Assembly (NCBI RefSeq): GCF_000420145.1
Contig: NZ_ATUJ01000014.1
Location: 27,395 to 91,394, forward strand
Source: Paracoccus zeaxanthinifaciens ATCC 21588
GTDB lineage: Bacteria; Pseudomonadota; Alphaproteobacteria; Rhodobacterales; Rhodobacteraceae
Direction of reading: 5' to 3'
Length of the DNA stretch: 64,000 nucleotides
The notes beneath the pieces were generated by a model. The model saw only the letters and a list, made by a program, of their open reading frames with translations, was not told the origin of the DNA and searched no databases. Of the stretch, positions 34,759 to 43,596 are shown in pieces. The stretch's first letter is position 1; each line of letters opens with the position of its first letter. The position numbers and the translations under genes were made by a program.

Positions 34759-35304
34759 TCAATGCCGCGTCCAGCCGGACCGGCCCGGACCGCGTCCGCC
34801 GCTGTCGTCATCCAGTTCCGGCGGCAGGTCCACCGGTGCGCGCGGGTCGTCGGGCGCGACGGTATAGTCGCCGTCGATCACGCCTTCGTCATCGCCCGCG
34901 CGATAGGGGGCGTTCGGGTTGCGGCCCATCGTCGCGGAATGCATCTGGAAACTGCTGACCTTCACGCGGGACGCAAGCTGGCGCATCAGCCCCTCGCGGA
35001 TGCCCGGAACCAGCAGCAGCATGCCGATCGTGTCGGTGAAGAAACCCGGCGTCAGCAGCAGCATGCCCGCGACTAGGATCATCACGCCATGCGCCAGGGG
35101 CCGCGTCGGATCGCGCATTTCCCCGAAACTGCGCTGGATTTCCAGCCATGCCTGCGCGCCCTGGCTGCGCATCAGCGCGGTGCCGACGATGGCGGTCAGG
35201 ACCACGATGGCCAGCGTGGGCCACAGCCCGATCAGGCCGCCGACCTGGATGAAAAGACCGATCTCGATGATCGGGACCAGCAGGAAAAGCCAGAACAGCT
35301 TCAT
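34759..35304 (-). CDS. fxsA: FxsA-like membrane protein
   Basis: A 181-aa inner membrane protein. The FxsA signature is seen in LFLLVPIIEIGLFIQVGGLIG near the N-terminus and in RDPTRPLAHGVMILVAGMLLLTPGFFTDTIG, giving three to four helices before a soluble, acidic C-terminal tail of about 70 residues. In E. coli FxsA relieves phage T7 exclusion by F; the general function is unknown. AAGGAG stands 5 bases before the ATG at 35304. Confidence 0.85.
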   Translation of the reverse strand: MKLFWLFLLVPIIEIGLFIQVGGLIGLWPTLAIVVLTAIVGTALMRSQGAQAWLEIQRSFGEMRDPTRPLAHGVMILVAGMLLLTPGFFTDTIGMLLLVPGIREGLMRQLASRVKVSSFQMHSATMGRNPNAPYRAGDDEGVIDGDYTVAPDDPRAPVDLPPELDDDSGGRGPGRSGWTRH

Positions 35305-35409
35305 GTGCACTCCTTCTTGATCCGGCGCGGCAACTGGACTTGCACCGGGGCCATGCTTACATAATGGCTGAACGTCCAAAGACCAATGACACCGACCAGA
35401 GGGTGCACG

Positions 35410-36072
35410 ATGTCCAACCCGATTCTCCAGCTGCTTGTCCTTGCAGGGATCGCGATCTTCGTGATGCTTCGCCTGAAAAACGTGCTGGGAACGCGCGACG
35501 GGTTCGAACCCCCCAAGGTCGAGAACCCTGCCCCCGACAGCGGACCCGCCCGTTTCGAGGTGATCGAGGGCAGCGCCCAGGAACAGGATCACGACATCCT
35601 GGACCATGTCGATGCCGGCAGCCCCGCCGCCACCGCGCTGGCGCAGATGAAGCAGGCCGAGCCCGATTTCGCCGTGGGCGAGTTCCTGGGCGGCGCGCGC
35701 CAGGCCTACGAGATGATCCTGATGGCCTTCGAACGCGGCGACATCTCCGAGGTGCGCCCCTTCCTGGCCGCCCCCGTGGCCGAGGCCTTCCAGTCCGTCA
35801 TCGACCAGCGCGAGGCCGCGGGCCAGACCGTCGAGGCGCAGTATCTGGGCACGCGCGAGACCACGCTTGCCGGGGCCGAGTTCGACCGCACCACAGGCGA
35901 GGCCGAGGTCTCGGTCCGCTTCCTGGCGGAACTGATCGTCGCCACTCGCGACGCCGACGGCAACGTGGTCGAGGGCGATCCCAAGGCGTCGCGCAAGCAG
36001 AAGGACACCTGGACCTTCGCGCGGGCCATGGGCACCGACGATCCGAACTGGCAGCTTGTCGCGACGGGCTGA
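35410..36072 (+). CDS. Tim44/TimA family membrane-associated protein
   Basis: A 220-aa protein with an N-terminal hydrophobic anchor (about residues 5-20), an acidic linker and a Tim44-like domain (about 75-220): F-L-G-G-A-R-Q-A-Y-E-M-I-L-M-A-F-x-x-G-D helix pair, RPFLAAPVAEAF and the ending K-D-T-W-T-F-A-R-x-x-G-x-D-D-P-N-W-Q-L-V-A-T-G that is typical in alphaproteobacteria. Related TimA proteins are thought to be peripheral inner membrane proteins; the role is not settled. GAGGG precedes the ATG. Stop and start of the next gene overlap as TGATG. Confidence 0.85.
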   Translation: MSNPILQLLVLAGIAIFVMLRLKNVLGTRDGFEPPKVENPAPDSGPARFEVIEGSAQEQDHDILDHVDAGSPAATALAQMKQAEPDFAVGEFLGGARQAYEMILMAFERGDISEVRPFLAAPVAEAFQSVIDQREAAGQTVEAQYLGTRETTLAGAEFDRTTGEAEVSVRFLAELIVATRDADGNVVEGDPKASRKQKDTWTFARAMGTDDPNWQLVATG

Positions 36073-36659
36073 TGCGCCGTCGCCGCAAGCTTCTGTCCGA
36101 CGAGGATCGCGAGCTGTGGTCGCGCGTGGCCGAAAGCGCGCAGCCCATGCATCCGCGCCGGAACACCCCTCTGCCGCCCGACGCCGATCCGGTCGAGGCG
36201 GCATCGTCGCGTCCCGTTCCCGCCAAGCCCCTGCCCGCCTTTCGCGTCGGACAATCCGCGTTGCCCGCCAAGCCGGTCGTTCAGCGCAGCCCCTCGCCCG
36301 CCGAACGGCTGGCGCAGTCGGGTCTGCGCATGGATGCCAAGACGCATCGCAAGATGACGCAGGGCAAGCTGAAGCCCGAGGCCCGTCTGGACCTGCACGG
36401 CATGACGCTGGCTGCCGCGCATCCCGAACTGATACAGTTCATCCTGTCATGTCATGCGGGGGGGCTGCGGCTGGTCCTGGTGATCACGGGCAAGGGCCGT
36501 GGCGATCACGGCCCCCTGCCCACGCGCCCCGGCGCGCTGCGCCACCAGGTGCCGCACTGGCTGCACACCGCGCCCCTGGGGCTGGTGGTGCAGCAGGTCA
36601 GCGCCGCGCATTTCAGGCATGGCGGCGAAGGCGCGTATTACGTCTATCTGAGACGCTGA
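36072..36659 (+). CDS. Smr/MutS2-domain protein
   Basis: A 195-aa protein: a basic N-terminal part of about 90 residues rich in proline, then a Smr domain with LDLHGMTLAAAHPELIQFI near residue 114 and the VLVITGKGRGDHGPLPTRPGALRHQVPHWL core. Smr domains are nucleases or nucleic-acid binding modules in recombination and translation quality control. Co-transcribed with the Tim44-like gene through the TGATG overlap. Confidence 0.85.
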   Translation: MRRRRKLLSDEDRELWSRVAESAQPMHPRRNTPLPPDADPVEAASSRPVPAKPLPAFRVGQSALPAKPVVQRSPSPAERLAQSGLRMDAKTHRKMTQGKLKPEARLDLHGMTLAAAHPELIQFILSCHAGGLRLVLVITGKGRGDHGPLPTRPGALRHQVPHWLHTAPLGLVVQQVSAAHFRHGGEGAYYVYLRR

Positions 36660-36670
36660 TCCGAAGCCGA

Positions 36671-36847
36671 TCAGGAATATTTCGCCTTGGGTCCGGCGAA
36701 ATACCAGATGATCAGGCCGATGACCGGCAGGATCGCGATCAGCAGGATCCAGATGATCTTGGTCTTGTTGGATTCGTTCGTGTTGATCACCGAGGCGATC
36801 GCCCAGACGTCCAGCGCGAAGATGACGATGCTGAAAAGCCAACCCAT
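36671..36847 (-). CDS. PLDc_N-type small membrane protein
   Basis: A 58-aa protein too short for most screens: M-G-W-L-F-S-I-V-I-F-A-L helix, a polar turn with N-E-S-N-K-T-K, then WILLIAILPVIGLIIWYFAGP and a charged tail. The two-helix layout with a P-x-x-G-x-x-x-W-Y-x-x-G-P ending is that of the phospholipase D N-terminal-like (PLDc_N) domain found in small immunity-like or membrane proteins. AGGAT precedes the ATG. It converges with the Smr gene, 11 bases from its stop. Confidence 0.75.
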   Translation of the reverse strand: MGWLFSIVIFALDVWAIASVINTNESNKTKIIWILLIAILPVIGLIIWYFAGPKAKYS

Positions 36848-36854
36848 ATCCTGT

Positions 36855-36883
36855 CCCCTTGTTCGAAGCGTTTCGACAAGGGG
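36855..36883. terminator. Hairpin between PLDc_N and hslU
   Basis: CCCCTTGT and CGAA pair with TTCG and ACAAGGGG with a one-base bulge. It lies in tandem with the next hairpin and directly upstream of the PLDc_N start, so it is either a second terminator of hslVU or a 5' leader structure. Confidence 0.5.
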
Positions 36884-36884
36884 C

Positions 36885-36910
36885 GAACCCCGGCTGGGCG
36901 GCCGGGGTTC
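36885..36910 (-). terminator. Terminator of the hslVU operon
   Basis: GAACCCCGGC, loop of six, GCCGGGGTTC: a perfect 10-bp stem that begins 10 bases after the hslU stop on the minus strand. Confidence 0.75.
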
Positions 36911-36919
36911 CCTTGCGCC

Positions 36920-38227
36920 TTACAGCACGTAGCGCGACAGGTCGGTCGAGCGCGACAGGTCGCCGATATGGGTCTCGACGAAGGCGGCATCCACCTCGAT
37001 CGTCTCGCCCTGGCGGTCGGGCGCGTTGAAGGACAGCTCCTCGAAGACGCGCTCGATCACGGTATAGAGCCTGCGCGCGCCGATATTCTCGACCGAGGCG
37101 TTCACCTCGGCGGCGATGCGGGCCAGCGCCGCGATGCCGTCGGGGGCGAAGGACACCGTCACGCCCTCGGTCTGCATCAGCGCGGTATACTGGCGCGTCA
37201 GGGCGTTGTCGGTCTCGGTCAGGATGCGGACGAAATCGTCCTCGGACAGGGCGCGCAGTTCGACGCGGATGGGCAGGCGGCCCTGCAGTTCGGGCAGCAG
37301 GTCCGACGGCTTGGCGACGTGGAACGCCCCCGAGGCGATGAACAGGATGTGATCCGTCCGCACCGCGCCGTATTTCGTGCTGACGGTCGTGCCCTCGATC
37401 AGCGGCAGCAGGTCGCGCTGCACGCCCTCGCGGCTGACATCGCCGCCGCGGGCATCGCTGCGCGCGCAGACCTTGTCGATCTCGTCGATGAAGACGATGC
37501 CGTTCTCCTGCACCGCATCCAGCGCCGCGGCCTTGATCGTCTCGTCGTCCAGCAGCTTGTCGGCCTCTTCGGCGATCAGCAGCTCGTAGCTTTCGGCGAC
37601 GGTGACCTTGCGGCGCACGCGGCGACCGCCGAAGGCCTTCATCAGGCCCGACAGGTCCATCATGCCGCCCATGGGCTGCCCGGGCTGGCCCGGCATCTCC
37701 ATCCCGCCAAGCGGGTTCGAGTTGTCGGCCACCTCCAGCTCGATCACGGTGTCGTCCAGTTCGCCGCGCTTCAGCTTGTCGCGGAACATCTGGCGCGTGC
37801 CCTCGCGCGCGTCGGTGCCGGCCAGGGCCTCGATCACGCGATCCTCGGCGGCGCCATGCGCGCGGGCCTTCACCTCTTCGCGCATGCGTTCGCGGGTGTC
37901 GTTCATCGCGGCGTCCATCAGGTCGCGGATGATCTGTTCGACATCGCGCCCGACATAGCCGACCTCGGTGAACTTCGTGGCCTCGACCTTGACGAAGGGC
38001 GCGTTGGCCAGCTTGGCCAGTCGGCGGCTGATCTCGGTCTTGCCGACGCCGGTCGGGCCGATCATCAGGATGTTCTTGGGATACACCTCGTCGCGCAGGT
38101 CGTCGCCAAGGCGCTTGCGGCGCCAGCGGTTGCGCAGGGCGACGGCGACGGCGCGCTTCGCGTCCTTCTGGCCGATGATGAAGCGGTCCAGTTCGGACAC
38201 GATCTGGCTTGGGGTCAGGTCGGTCAT
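36920..38227 (-). CDS. hslU: HslU, ATPase subunit of the HslVU protease
   Basis: A 435-aa AAA+ unfoldase: [27 protein letters not shown] opening, Walker [10 protein letters not shown] at 57-65, pore loop GYVGRD, the intermediate I-domain at about 105-245, Walker [11 protein letters not shown], and the C-terminal tail ending in LSRYVL that docks into HslV. It unfolds substrates with ATP and feeds them to HslV. The start is 20 bases after hslV, so they form an operon. Confidence 0.95.
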   Translation of the reverse strand: MTDLTPSQIVSELDRFIIGQKDAKRAVAVALRNRWRRKRLGDDLRDEVYPKNILMIGPTGVGKTEISRRLAKLANAPFVKVEATKFTEVGYVGRDVEQIIRDLMDAAMNDTRERMREEVKARAHGAAEDRVIEALAGTDAREGTRQMFRDKLKRGELDDTVIELEVADNSNPLGGMEMPGQPGQPMGGMMDLSGLMKAFGGRRVRRKVTVAESYELLIAEEADKLLDDETIKAAALDAVQENGIVFIDEIDKVCARSDARGGDVSREGVQRDLLPLIEGTTVSTKYGAVRTDHILFIASGAFHVAKPSDLLPELQGRLPIRVELRALSEDDFVRILTETDNALTRQYTALMQTEGVTVSFAPDGIAALARIAAEVNASVENIGARRLYTVIERVFEELSFNAPDRQGETIEVDAAFVETHIGDLSRSTDLSRYVL

Positions 38228-38247
38228 TTCGCTTGTCTCCTCGGGTC

Positions 38248-38802
38248 TCAGCCCAGAACCTCGACGGTCAGGCGACCGTTGGTATAGACGCAGATGTCTG
38301 CCGCGATCTGCATGGCCTTGCGGGCTACCTCTTCGGCATCCAGGTCGCTTTCCAGCAGCCCGCGCGCGGCGGCCAGCGCGAAATTCCCGCCCGAGCCGAT
38401 GGCCGCGACGTCGAATTCCGGTTCCAGCACGTCGCCCGCGCCGGTCACGACCAGCAGGTCTGTGCCGTCGGTGACGATCAGCATGGCCTCGAGATTGCGC
38501 AGGTACTTGTCCGTGCGCCAGTCCTTGGCCAGTTCCACGCAGGCGCGCTGCAGCTGGCCGGGCGCGGCCTCCAGCTTCTTCTCCAGCCGTTCCAGCAGGG
38601 TGAAGGCGTCGGCGGTCGATCCCGCGAAGCCCACGACCACGTCGCGGCCGCCCGGCGACAGGCGCCGCACCTTGCGGGCGCTGCCCTTCATCACCGTCGG
38701 TCCGACGCTGACCTGCCCGTCGCCTGCGACGACCACCTTGCCGTTCCGGCGCACCGCCAGAATCGTGGTGCCGTGCCAGCCGGGAAACTTGTCCTCTGCC
38801 AT
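38248..38802 (-). CDS. hslV: HslV, peptidase subunit of the HslVU protease
   Basis: A 184-aa proteasome-type threonine peptidase. The propeptide [11 protein letters not shown] would be removed to expose the catalytic Thr12 of [30 protein letters not shown] and the [13 protein letters not shown] segment are family hallmarks. Twelve subunits form the chamber capped by HslU. GGAAGGAGCG stands just before the ATG. The divergent gap of 96 bases to the capsule-type gene should hold the promoter; I could not identify a heat-shock element with confidence. Confidence 0.95.
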   Translation of the reverse strand: MAEDKFPGWHGTTILAVRRNGKVVVAGDGQVSVGPTVMKGSARKVRRLSPGGRDVVVGFAGSTADAFTLLERLEKKLEAAPGQLQRACVELAKDWRTDKYLRNLEAMLIVTDGTDLLVVTGAGDVLEPEFDVAAIGSGGNFALAAARGLLESDLDAEEVARKAMQIAADICVYTNGRLTVEVLG

Positions 38803-38898
38803 GGGACGCTCCTTCCTTCAGTCGGCCAAGCAGATATGGGCGCCCTGCCCCTTCTGCAACCCGTTGAAAACAGGGGGCGGGCACCCTAGCCTGCCGTC

Positions 38899-39801
38899 AT
38901 GGGCGAAGATCTGCTGCTGAACGTCTACCTTCATCCCCCGGTTCTGCAGATGGCGAAGGCGGGTCGGCTGGGATTCCTGAACCGGATGACGGGCCTGCTG
39001 CAGGAACGCGGCTGGACCGTGCGGATCGGCCATTCCGGCGACGGTCCGCGGGCCCTTGCCCCTGCCCGTCCGGGTTTTGCGCTGTTCAACATGGAGCGCC
39101 CGACCCATGACCGCGCGCTGACCTTCCGGCTGGCCTATCACTATCCCTATTGGCGGCTGGAGAGGCAGGCCGAACGCTGGCGCTGGCCCATCGCGCGGGC
39201 AGAGTTCGATCCCGACCGCATCGGCGACGGTCCCGCCGCGAATTTCGCCGCGCGGCTGCGCGAACGCGTGCTGCCGGGGCCCGAACCGCAGCGCGGCGAT
39301 CACATCCTGATCCCGCTGCAGGGGCACCTGCGCAAGCGGCGCAGCTTCCAGTCGGCCAGCCCGGTCGGCATGATCCGGCATGCCGCCATGACGGGCCGCC
39401 CCTGCATCGCGACGCTGCATCCCAAGGAAATCTACGACGACCGCGACCAACAGGCGCTGGAACGGCTGCAGGACGAGTTTCCGAACCTGACCGTCGGCGG
39501 CGACACGGCGGCACTGCTGCGCGACTGCGCCTTCGTGGTGACGCAGAACAGCTCGGTCGGGTTCGACGGGCTGATCCTGGGCAAGCCGGTGGTGCTGTTC
39601 GCGCAGTCGGATTTCCACCACGTCACGCTGAACGCGGCGCATCTCGGGGCGGATCGGGCCATCGCGATGGCCCCGGATCACCAGGCGCCCGTACAGAAGT
39701 TCCTCGACTGGTTCCTGCGGCGCAACAGCCTGGACATGATGGCCCCCGATGCCGACGAGCGGCTGATCCAGGCCATGAAAAAGGGCGGCTGGCCCGTGTA
39801 A
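38899..39801 (+). CDS. Capsule-synthesis-type (KpsC/KpsS-like) glycosyltransferase domain protein
   Basis: A 300-aa protein of the capsular polysaccharide synthesis fold. Characteristic elements are DHILIPLQGHLRKRRSFQ near residue 134, ATLHPKEIY near residue 173 (the HPxE/K-type motif of Kdo transferases) and FVVTQNSSVGFDGLILGKPVVLFAQSDF near residue 213, the nucleotide-sugar-binding half. No signal peptide or membrane helix. It stands alone without other capsule genes, so its acceptor is unknown. Confidence 0.65.
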   Translation: MGEDLLLNVYLHPPVLQMAKAGRLGFLNRMTGLLQERGWTVRIGHSGDGPRALAPARPGFALFNMERPTHDRALTFRLAYHYPYWRLERQAERWRWPIARAEFDPDRIGDGPAANFAARLRERVLPGPEPQRGDHILIPLQGHLRKRRSFQSASPVGMIRHAAMTGRPCIATLHPKEIYDDRDQQALERLQDEFPNLTVGGDTAALLRDCAFVVTQNSSVGFDGLILGKPVVLFAQSDFHHVTLNAAHLGADRAIAMAPDHQAPVQKFLDWFLRRNSLDMMAPDADERLIQAMKKGGWPV

Positions 39802-39815
39802 GGCCGGCCGCCCTT
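39781..39815. terminator. Terminator between convergent genes
   Basis: AAGGGCGGC pairs with GCCGCCCTT, with an inner GGCC/GGCC pairing, overlapping the stop of the capsule-type gene and 20 bases beyond the trxA stop. It can work on both strands. Confidence 0.7.
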
Positions 39816-39835
39816 CGGGGCACGGGACGTGCGGA

Positions 39836-40156
39836 TCAGATCGACTCGTCGATCCAGCCCTTCAGCGCGGCCTTGGGAGCCGCGCCCATGCGGTTCGACA
39901 CGACCTCGCCGTCCTTGAACATGAACAGGGCGGGGATGCCGCGCACGCCCAGCTGGGCCGCCTGTTCGGGGTTCTCGTCGACATTGACCTTCACGACCTT
40001 GACCTTGCCGGCATATTCGTCCGACAGCTCTTCCAGGGCGGGGCCGATCTGCTTGCAGGGGCCGCACCATTCGGCCCAGAAATCGACCACGACGGGGGTC
40101 GCGGACTGGCGCACTTCGGCGTCGAATTCGGCATCGTTCACATGCACGGTAGCCAT
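39836..40156 (-). CDS. trxA: Thioredoxin
   Basis: A 106-aa thioredoxin with the active site WCGPC (Cys31, Cys34), the cis-proline in RGIPALFMF and the typical VNVDENP segment. It reduces protein disulfides with electrons from thioredoxin reductase. AAAGGAG lies before the ATG at 40156. It follows addA on the same strand after 80 bases and may also have its own promoter. Confidence 0.95.
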   Translation of the reverse strand: MATVHVNDAEFDAEVRQSATPVVVDFWAEWCGPCKQIGPALEELSDEYAGKVKVVKVNVDENPEQAAQLGVRGIPALFMFKDGEVVSNRMGAAPKAALKGWIDESI

Positions 40157-40236
40157 GCTCAGCTCCTTTTCTCGGAAATGACCGGCGGGTACCGGCGGTC
40201 TTGTCGCACAAGAGCTATGTGCCGCACCCCCACGGG

Positions 40237-43200
40237 TCAAGACCCGGACAAGTCGCGCATGACGCTGTCCAGCAGCGCATCCGGCAGGGTCATCACGCTG
40301 CGCGACGTGGTCCACAGGACCGCGACCTCGACCGGCCTGTCGGTCCAGATCCCGCACAGCGCCGCGCGATAGGCCGCCATCTGCCGCAGGATGCCCAGGG
40401 GGACGGCCTCGGGGTTGGCCGGAACCTCGGTGTTGGTCTTGTAGTCGACGGCCAGGACGCGGTCCGCGGTGACGATCAGCCGGTCGATCACGCCGTTCAG
40501 CGTGCCGATGCCGGGCAGGGGGGCGGTCAGGGCCACCTCGGACAGGACATTCGCTTCCTGGCCGGGATCCATGACCTGCGCCAGGTCGGGCGCGGTGATC
40601 AGGATCTGCGCCTCGTTCAGCAGGTCGTCCAGATCCTCGGGGTCGGGCAGGCCGCCCTCGGCCCCGGACAGGATGGCGCGGGCGATGTCGGGCCAGCCGG
40701 GCGCGGGGTGATGGGGCAGGTGTTCCAGCAGCAGATGCAGGCGCGTGCCGCGCAGCATCGCGGCGTCGCGGTCGCCATCGCTTGGCGCGGCCAGGGCCTT
40801 GGCGCCGCCCAGGGCCGTCGCCGCGACGGGGGCGCGGTATTCGGACGGCTGGGGCGGCAGGCGCATGGCCCAGTCGGGTGCCGCGCGCGGGGGCAGGGGT
40901 GGCGCGGGCGGATCGACCGTGCCGTCCGGCCAGTCGCCGAAGGACAGGCGCAGGCCCGTGCCCAGCCCCTCGATCTGGATGGGCGCGCGGGGCAGGTCGG
41001 CGTCGCCTGCGCCTTCGGCGATCATCGAGTGCCAGCTTTCCAGGCCTTCGCCCGTGTCGCCCGCGGCGGCCACGATCAGCCAGCTTTCGGCCCGGGTGAT
41101 CGCCACGTACAGCAGGCGGCGGCGTTCTTCCTCTTGGCGGCGTTCCCATTCGGCCACGGCATCGGCCACGGCATCGCAGCGATCGGCGGCGGCCCCGCGC
41201 CATGCGGGCATGTCGCCCATGCGCACCGTCTTCTGCATGTTCGAGGGGCGGCGCTTCTGCGTTTCGGGCAGGATCACGATGGGGCTTTCGAGGCCCTTGG
41301 ACCCGTGCACCGTCATCACCCGGATCAGCCCGCCCGAGCCGCCGGGCAGCTGGCGCTTCACCTCGACATCGTCGCCCTGCAACCACACGAGGAAGCCCGT
41401 CAGCGACGGCGTCTCGACCTGTTCGTAGGCCAGAGCCTGGGACATCAGCTCGTCGATGCCGTCCTCGGCCTCGGCGCCCAGCCTGGCCAGCAGCGCCTGC
41501 CGCCCGCCATGCCGCGTCAGCAGCCGCGAGATCAGGTCGTGCGGACGGAGATAGTCGGCGTGATCGGCCATGTCCGCGAAGATGTCCCAGACCGCGCGGT
41601 GATCCGAATTGCGCAGCCGCGCCCACAGGAATTCGCCCCGCTTGCGGCCCGACGACAGGCGATAGAGGTCGTCCTCGGACAGGCCGAACAGCGGGGATCT
41701 GAGGGCGGCGGCAAGGCTCAGGTCGTCCTCGGGGGTCGCAAGGACCGACAGGGTGGCGGTGATGTCGCGCACGGCCAGCTCGGCCGCAAGGCGCAGGCGG
41801 TCCGCGCCCGCGACGGGCAGGCCCGCCGATTTCAGCGCGCCGATCAGCGCCTCGAACAGCGATCCGCGCCGCTGGACCAGGATCTGGATGTCGCCCGCAT
41901 GGATGGCGCGGGGGCGGCCCGTCTTGCCGTCCAGGATGGGCTGGCCAAGCATTTCCGCGATCTGTCCGGCGATCAGGCGGCCCAGTTCGACATCCGCGTC
42001 GTTTTCGGCAGGGGCATCGACGGGGCTGGTCCAGTCCGCGGGCTCGGGCTTGTCGGGCTTGGGCAGGGCGGGCCAGATGTCCACGCGCCCCGGCATGGCG
42101 CTGCGGAAGGCCACGTGGCGCGGCGGATCGCCAAGGCCCTGCGCGGCCTCGCCCTGGAAGACCGCATCGACCAGCGTCAGGATCGCGGGCGAGGATCGGA
42201 AGCTGTGCGCCAGCCCGCGCGTCTGCATGGGCTGCTGGACGGCGGCGAAATCCTGGCCGAAGCGGTCGCGCATGTCCTCGAAGACGGCGATGTCGGCGCC
42301 CTGGAAGGAATAGATCGACTGCTTGGGATCGCCTACCACGAACAGCGTGCGGGGCCGGTCATGCGCGCCGTCGCCGCTGGTGAATTCGTCGGTCAGGCGG
42401 CGGATCACGCGCCACTGCTCGGGGCTGGTGTCCTGCGCCTCGTCGACCAGGATGTGGTCGATGCCGCCGTCCAGGCGCCACAGCACCCATTGCGCCATGC
42501 TGGATTCGCCCAGCAGCTGCGCCGTGCGGCGGATCAGGTCGTCGAAATCCAGCCAGCCATTCGCGGCCTTGGCCTGCGCCATGCGCTGCGTGAACTCGTG
42601 GCCGAAGCGGTGCAGGCGCAGCGTGCGTTCCGCCTGTGCAAGGCCAAGCGCGGGCAGCCGGGCCTCCTGCACCCGCAGCATCAGGTCGTCCAGATCGTCC
42701 ATGAAGGGCGCGCAGGGGCCTTCGCGCAGGCCCTTGGTGGGCAGCTTGCCGATCTTGGCGGTGAAGGGCTCCTTGGTCTTGGCGCCGGTCAGGAACTGAT
42801 CGACCAGCAGGGCCAGTTCCGGCTGGCCCGGATCGCGCCAGTTGCCGCTGCCCAGCTTCTGCGCGATCTTCGCATCGGTCGCCCCGCCCTTGGCCATGAC
42901 CGGCAGGATCGCGTCGAACAGATCGCCCTGGTTGCCGTCGAAGACCTGCGCCAGCAGCGCGTCCTGCGTCATGCCCGGCGGCACGCCCATCGCGGCGCGG
43001 ATCGCGTCCGCATCGGGGGGCGTCGCGAAATCGGCCTCGGAGAACGAACCGAGGAACCCGTCCAGCCCGTCACCGCCCACCAGCGCGGTCAGGTCGTCGA
43101 TGGCGGGGTGGCCGGTCTCGGCCATGTCCTCGAGGATCTCGGCGCGCATGGCGCGGGCGCTGCGGTCGTCCAGTTCGGCAAAGCCCATCGGCACGCCGGC

Positions 43201-43596
43201 CTCCAGCGGGAAGCGCCGCAGCAGCGCCGCGCAGAAGCTGTGGATCGTCTGCACCTTCAGCCCGCCCGGTGCCTCGATCGCGCGGGCGAACAGGCGCCGT
43301 GCCTCGGGCAGGTCGGGGGCGCGATCCTCGCCCAGGGATGCCAGTTCCTCGCGCAGCTCGTCCTCGGGCAGCATGGCCCAACGGCCAAGGCGGGCCAGCA
43401 GGCGGTTCTGCATCTCGGTCGCGGCGGCCTTGGTATAGGTCAGGCACAGGATGCGTTCCGGCGCGGTCCCGCCCAGCAGCAGCCGTGCCACGCGGTCGGT
43501 CAGCACGCGGGTCTTGCCCGATCCCGCATTGGCGGTCAGCCAGGTGGTGCGCAGGGGATCGGCCGCGCCGATCTGGTTGCGGGTGGCCTCATCCAT
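40237..43596 (-). CDS. addA: AddA helicase-nuclease subunit
   Basis: A 1119-aa UvrD-type helicase with a nuclease domain: Walker [17 protein letters not shown] near residue 22, [12 protein letters not shown] (motif Ia), [14 protein letters not shown] (motif II), [14 protein letters not shown] (motif III), [11 protein letters not shown] (motif V) and VAITRAE (motif VI). The C-terminal RecB-type nuclease has the AVDYKTN catalytic strand. With AddB it processes double-strand breaks for RecA loading. The ATG at 43596 overlaps the addB stop by 8 bases. Confidence 0.95.
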   Translation of the reverse strand: MDEATRNQIGAADPLRTTWLTANAGSGKTRVLTDRVARLLLGGTAPERILCLTYTKAAATEMQNRLLARLGRWAMLPEDELREELASLGEDRAPDLPEARRLFARAIEAPGGLKVQTIHSFCAALLRRFPLEAGVPMGFAELDDRSARAMRAEILEDMAETGHPAIDDLTALVGGDGLDGFLGSFSEADFATPPDADAIRAAMGVPPGMTQDALLAQVFDGNQGDLFDAILPVMAKGGATDAKIAQKLGSGNWRDPGQPELALLVDQFLTGAKTKEPFTAKIGKLPTKGLREGPCAPFMDDLDDLMLRVQEARLPALGLAQAERTLRLHRFGHEFTQRMAQAKAANGWLDFDDLIRRTAQLLGESSMAQWVLWRLDGGIDHILVDEAQDTSPEQWRVIRRLTDEFTSGDGAHDRPRTLFVVGDPKQSIYSFQGADIAVFEDMRDRFGQDFAAVQQPMQTRGLAHSFRSSPAILTLVDAVFQGEAAQGLGDPPRHVAFRSAMPGRVDIWPALPKPDKPEPADWTSPVDAPAENDADVELGRLIAGQIAEMLGQPILDGKTGRPRAIHAGDIQILVQRRGSLFEALIGALKSAGLPVAGADRLRLAAELAVRDITATLSVLATPEDDLSLAAALRSPLFGLSEDDLYRLSSGRKRGEFLWARLRNSDHRAVWDIFADMADHADYLRPHDLISRLLTRHGGRQALLARLGAEAEDGIDELMSQALAYEQVETPSLTGFLVWLQGDDVEVKRQLPGGSGGLIRVMTVHGSKGLESPIVILPETQKRRPSNMQKTVRMGDMPAWRGAAADRCDAVADAVAEWERRQEEERRRLLYVAITRAESWLIVAAAGDTGEGLESWHSMIAEGAGDADLPRAPIQIEGLGTGLRLSFGDWPDGTVDPPAPPLPPRAAPDWAMRLPPQPSEYRAPVAATALGGAKALAAPSDGDRDAAMLRGTRLHLLLEHLPHHPAPGWPDIARAILSGAEGGLPDPEDLDDLLNEAQILITAPDLAQVMDPGQEANVLSEVALTAPLPGIGTLNGVIDRLIVTADRVLAVDYKTNTEVPANPEAVPLGILRQMAAYRAALCGIWTDRPVEVAVLWTTSRSVMTLPDALLDSVMRDLSGS

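Noticed and set aside
40233..40246. CGGGTC-AA-GACCCG repeat at the addA stop
   Set aside because: Loop of two bases and short stem; too weak to call a terminator.
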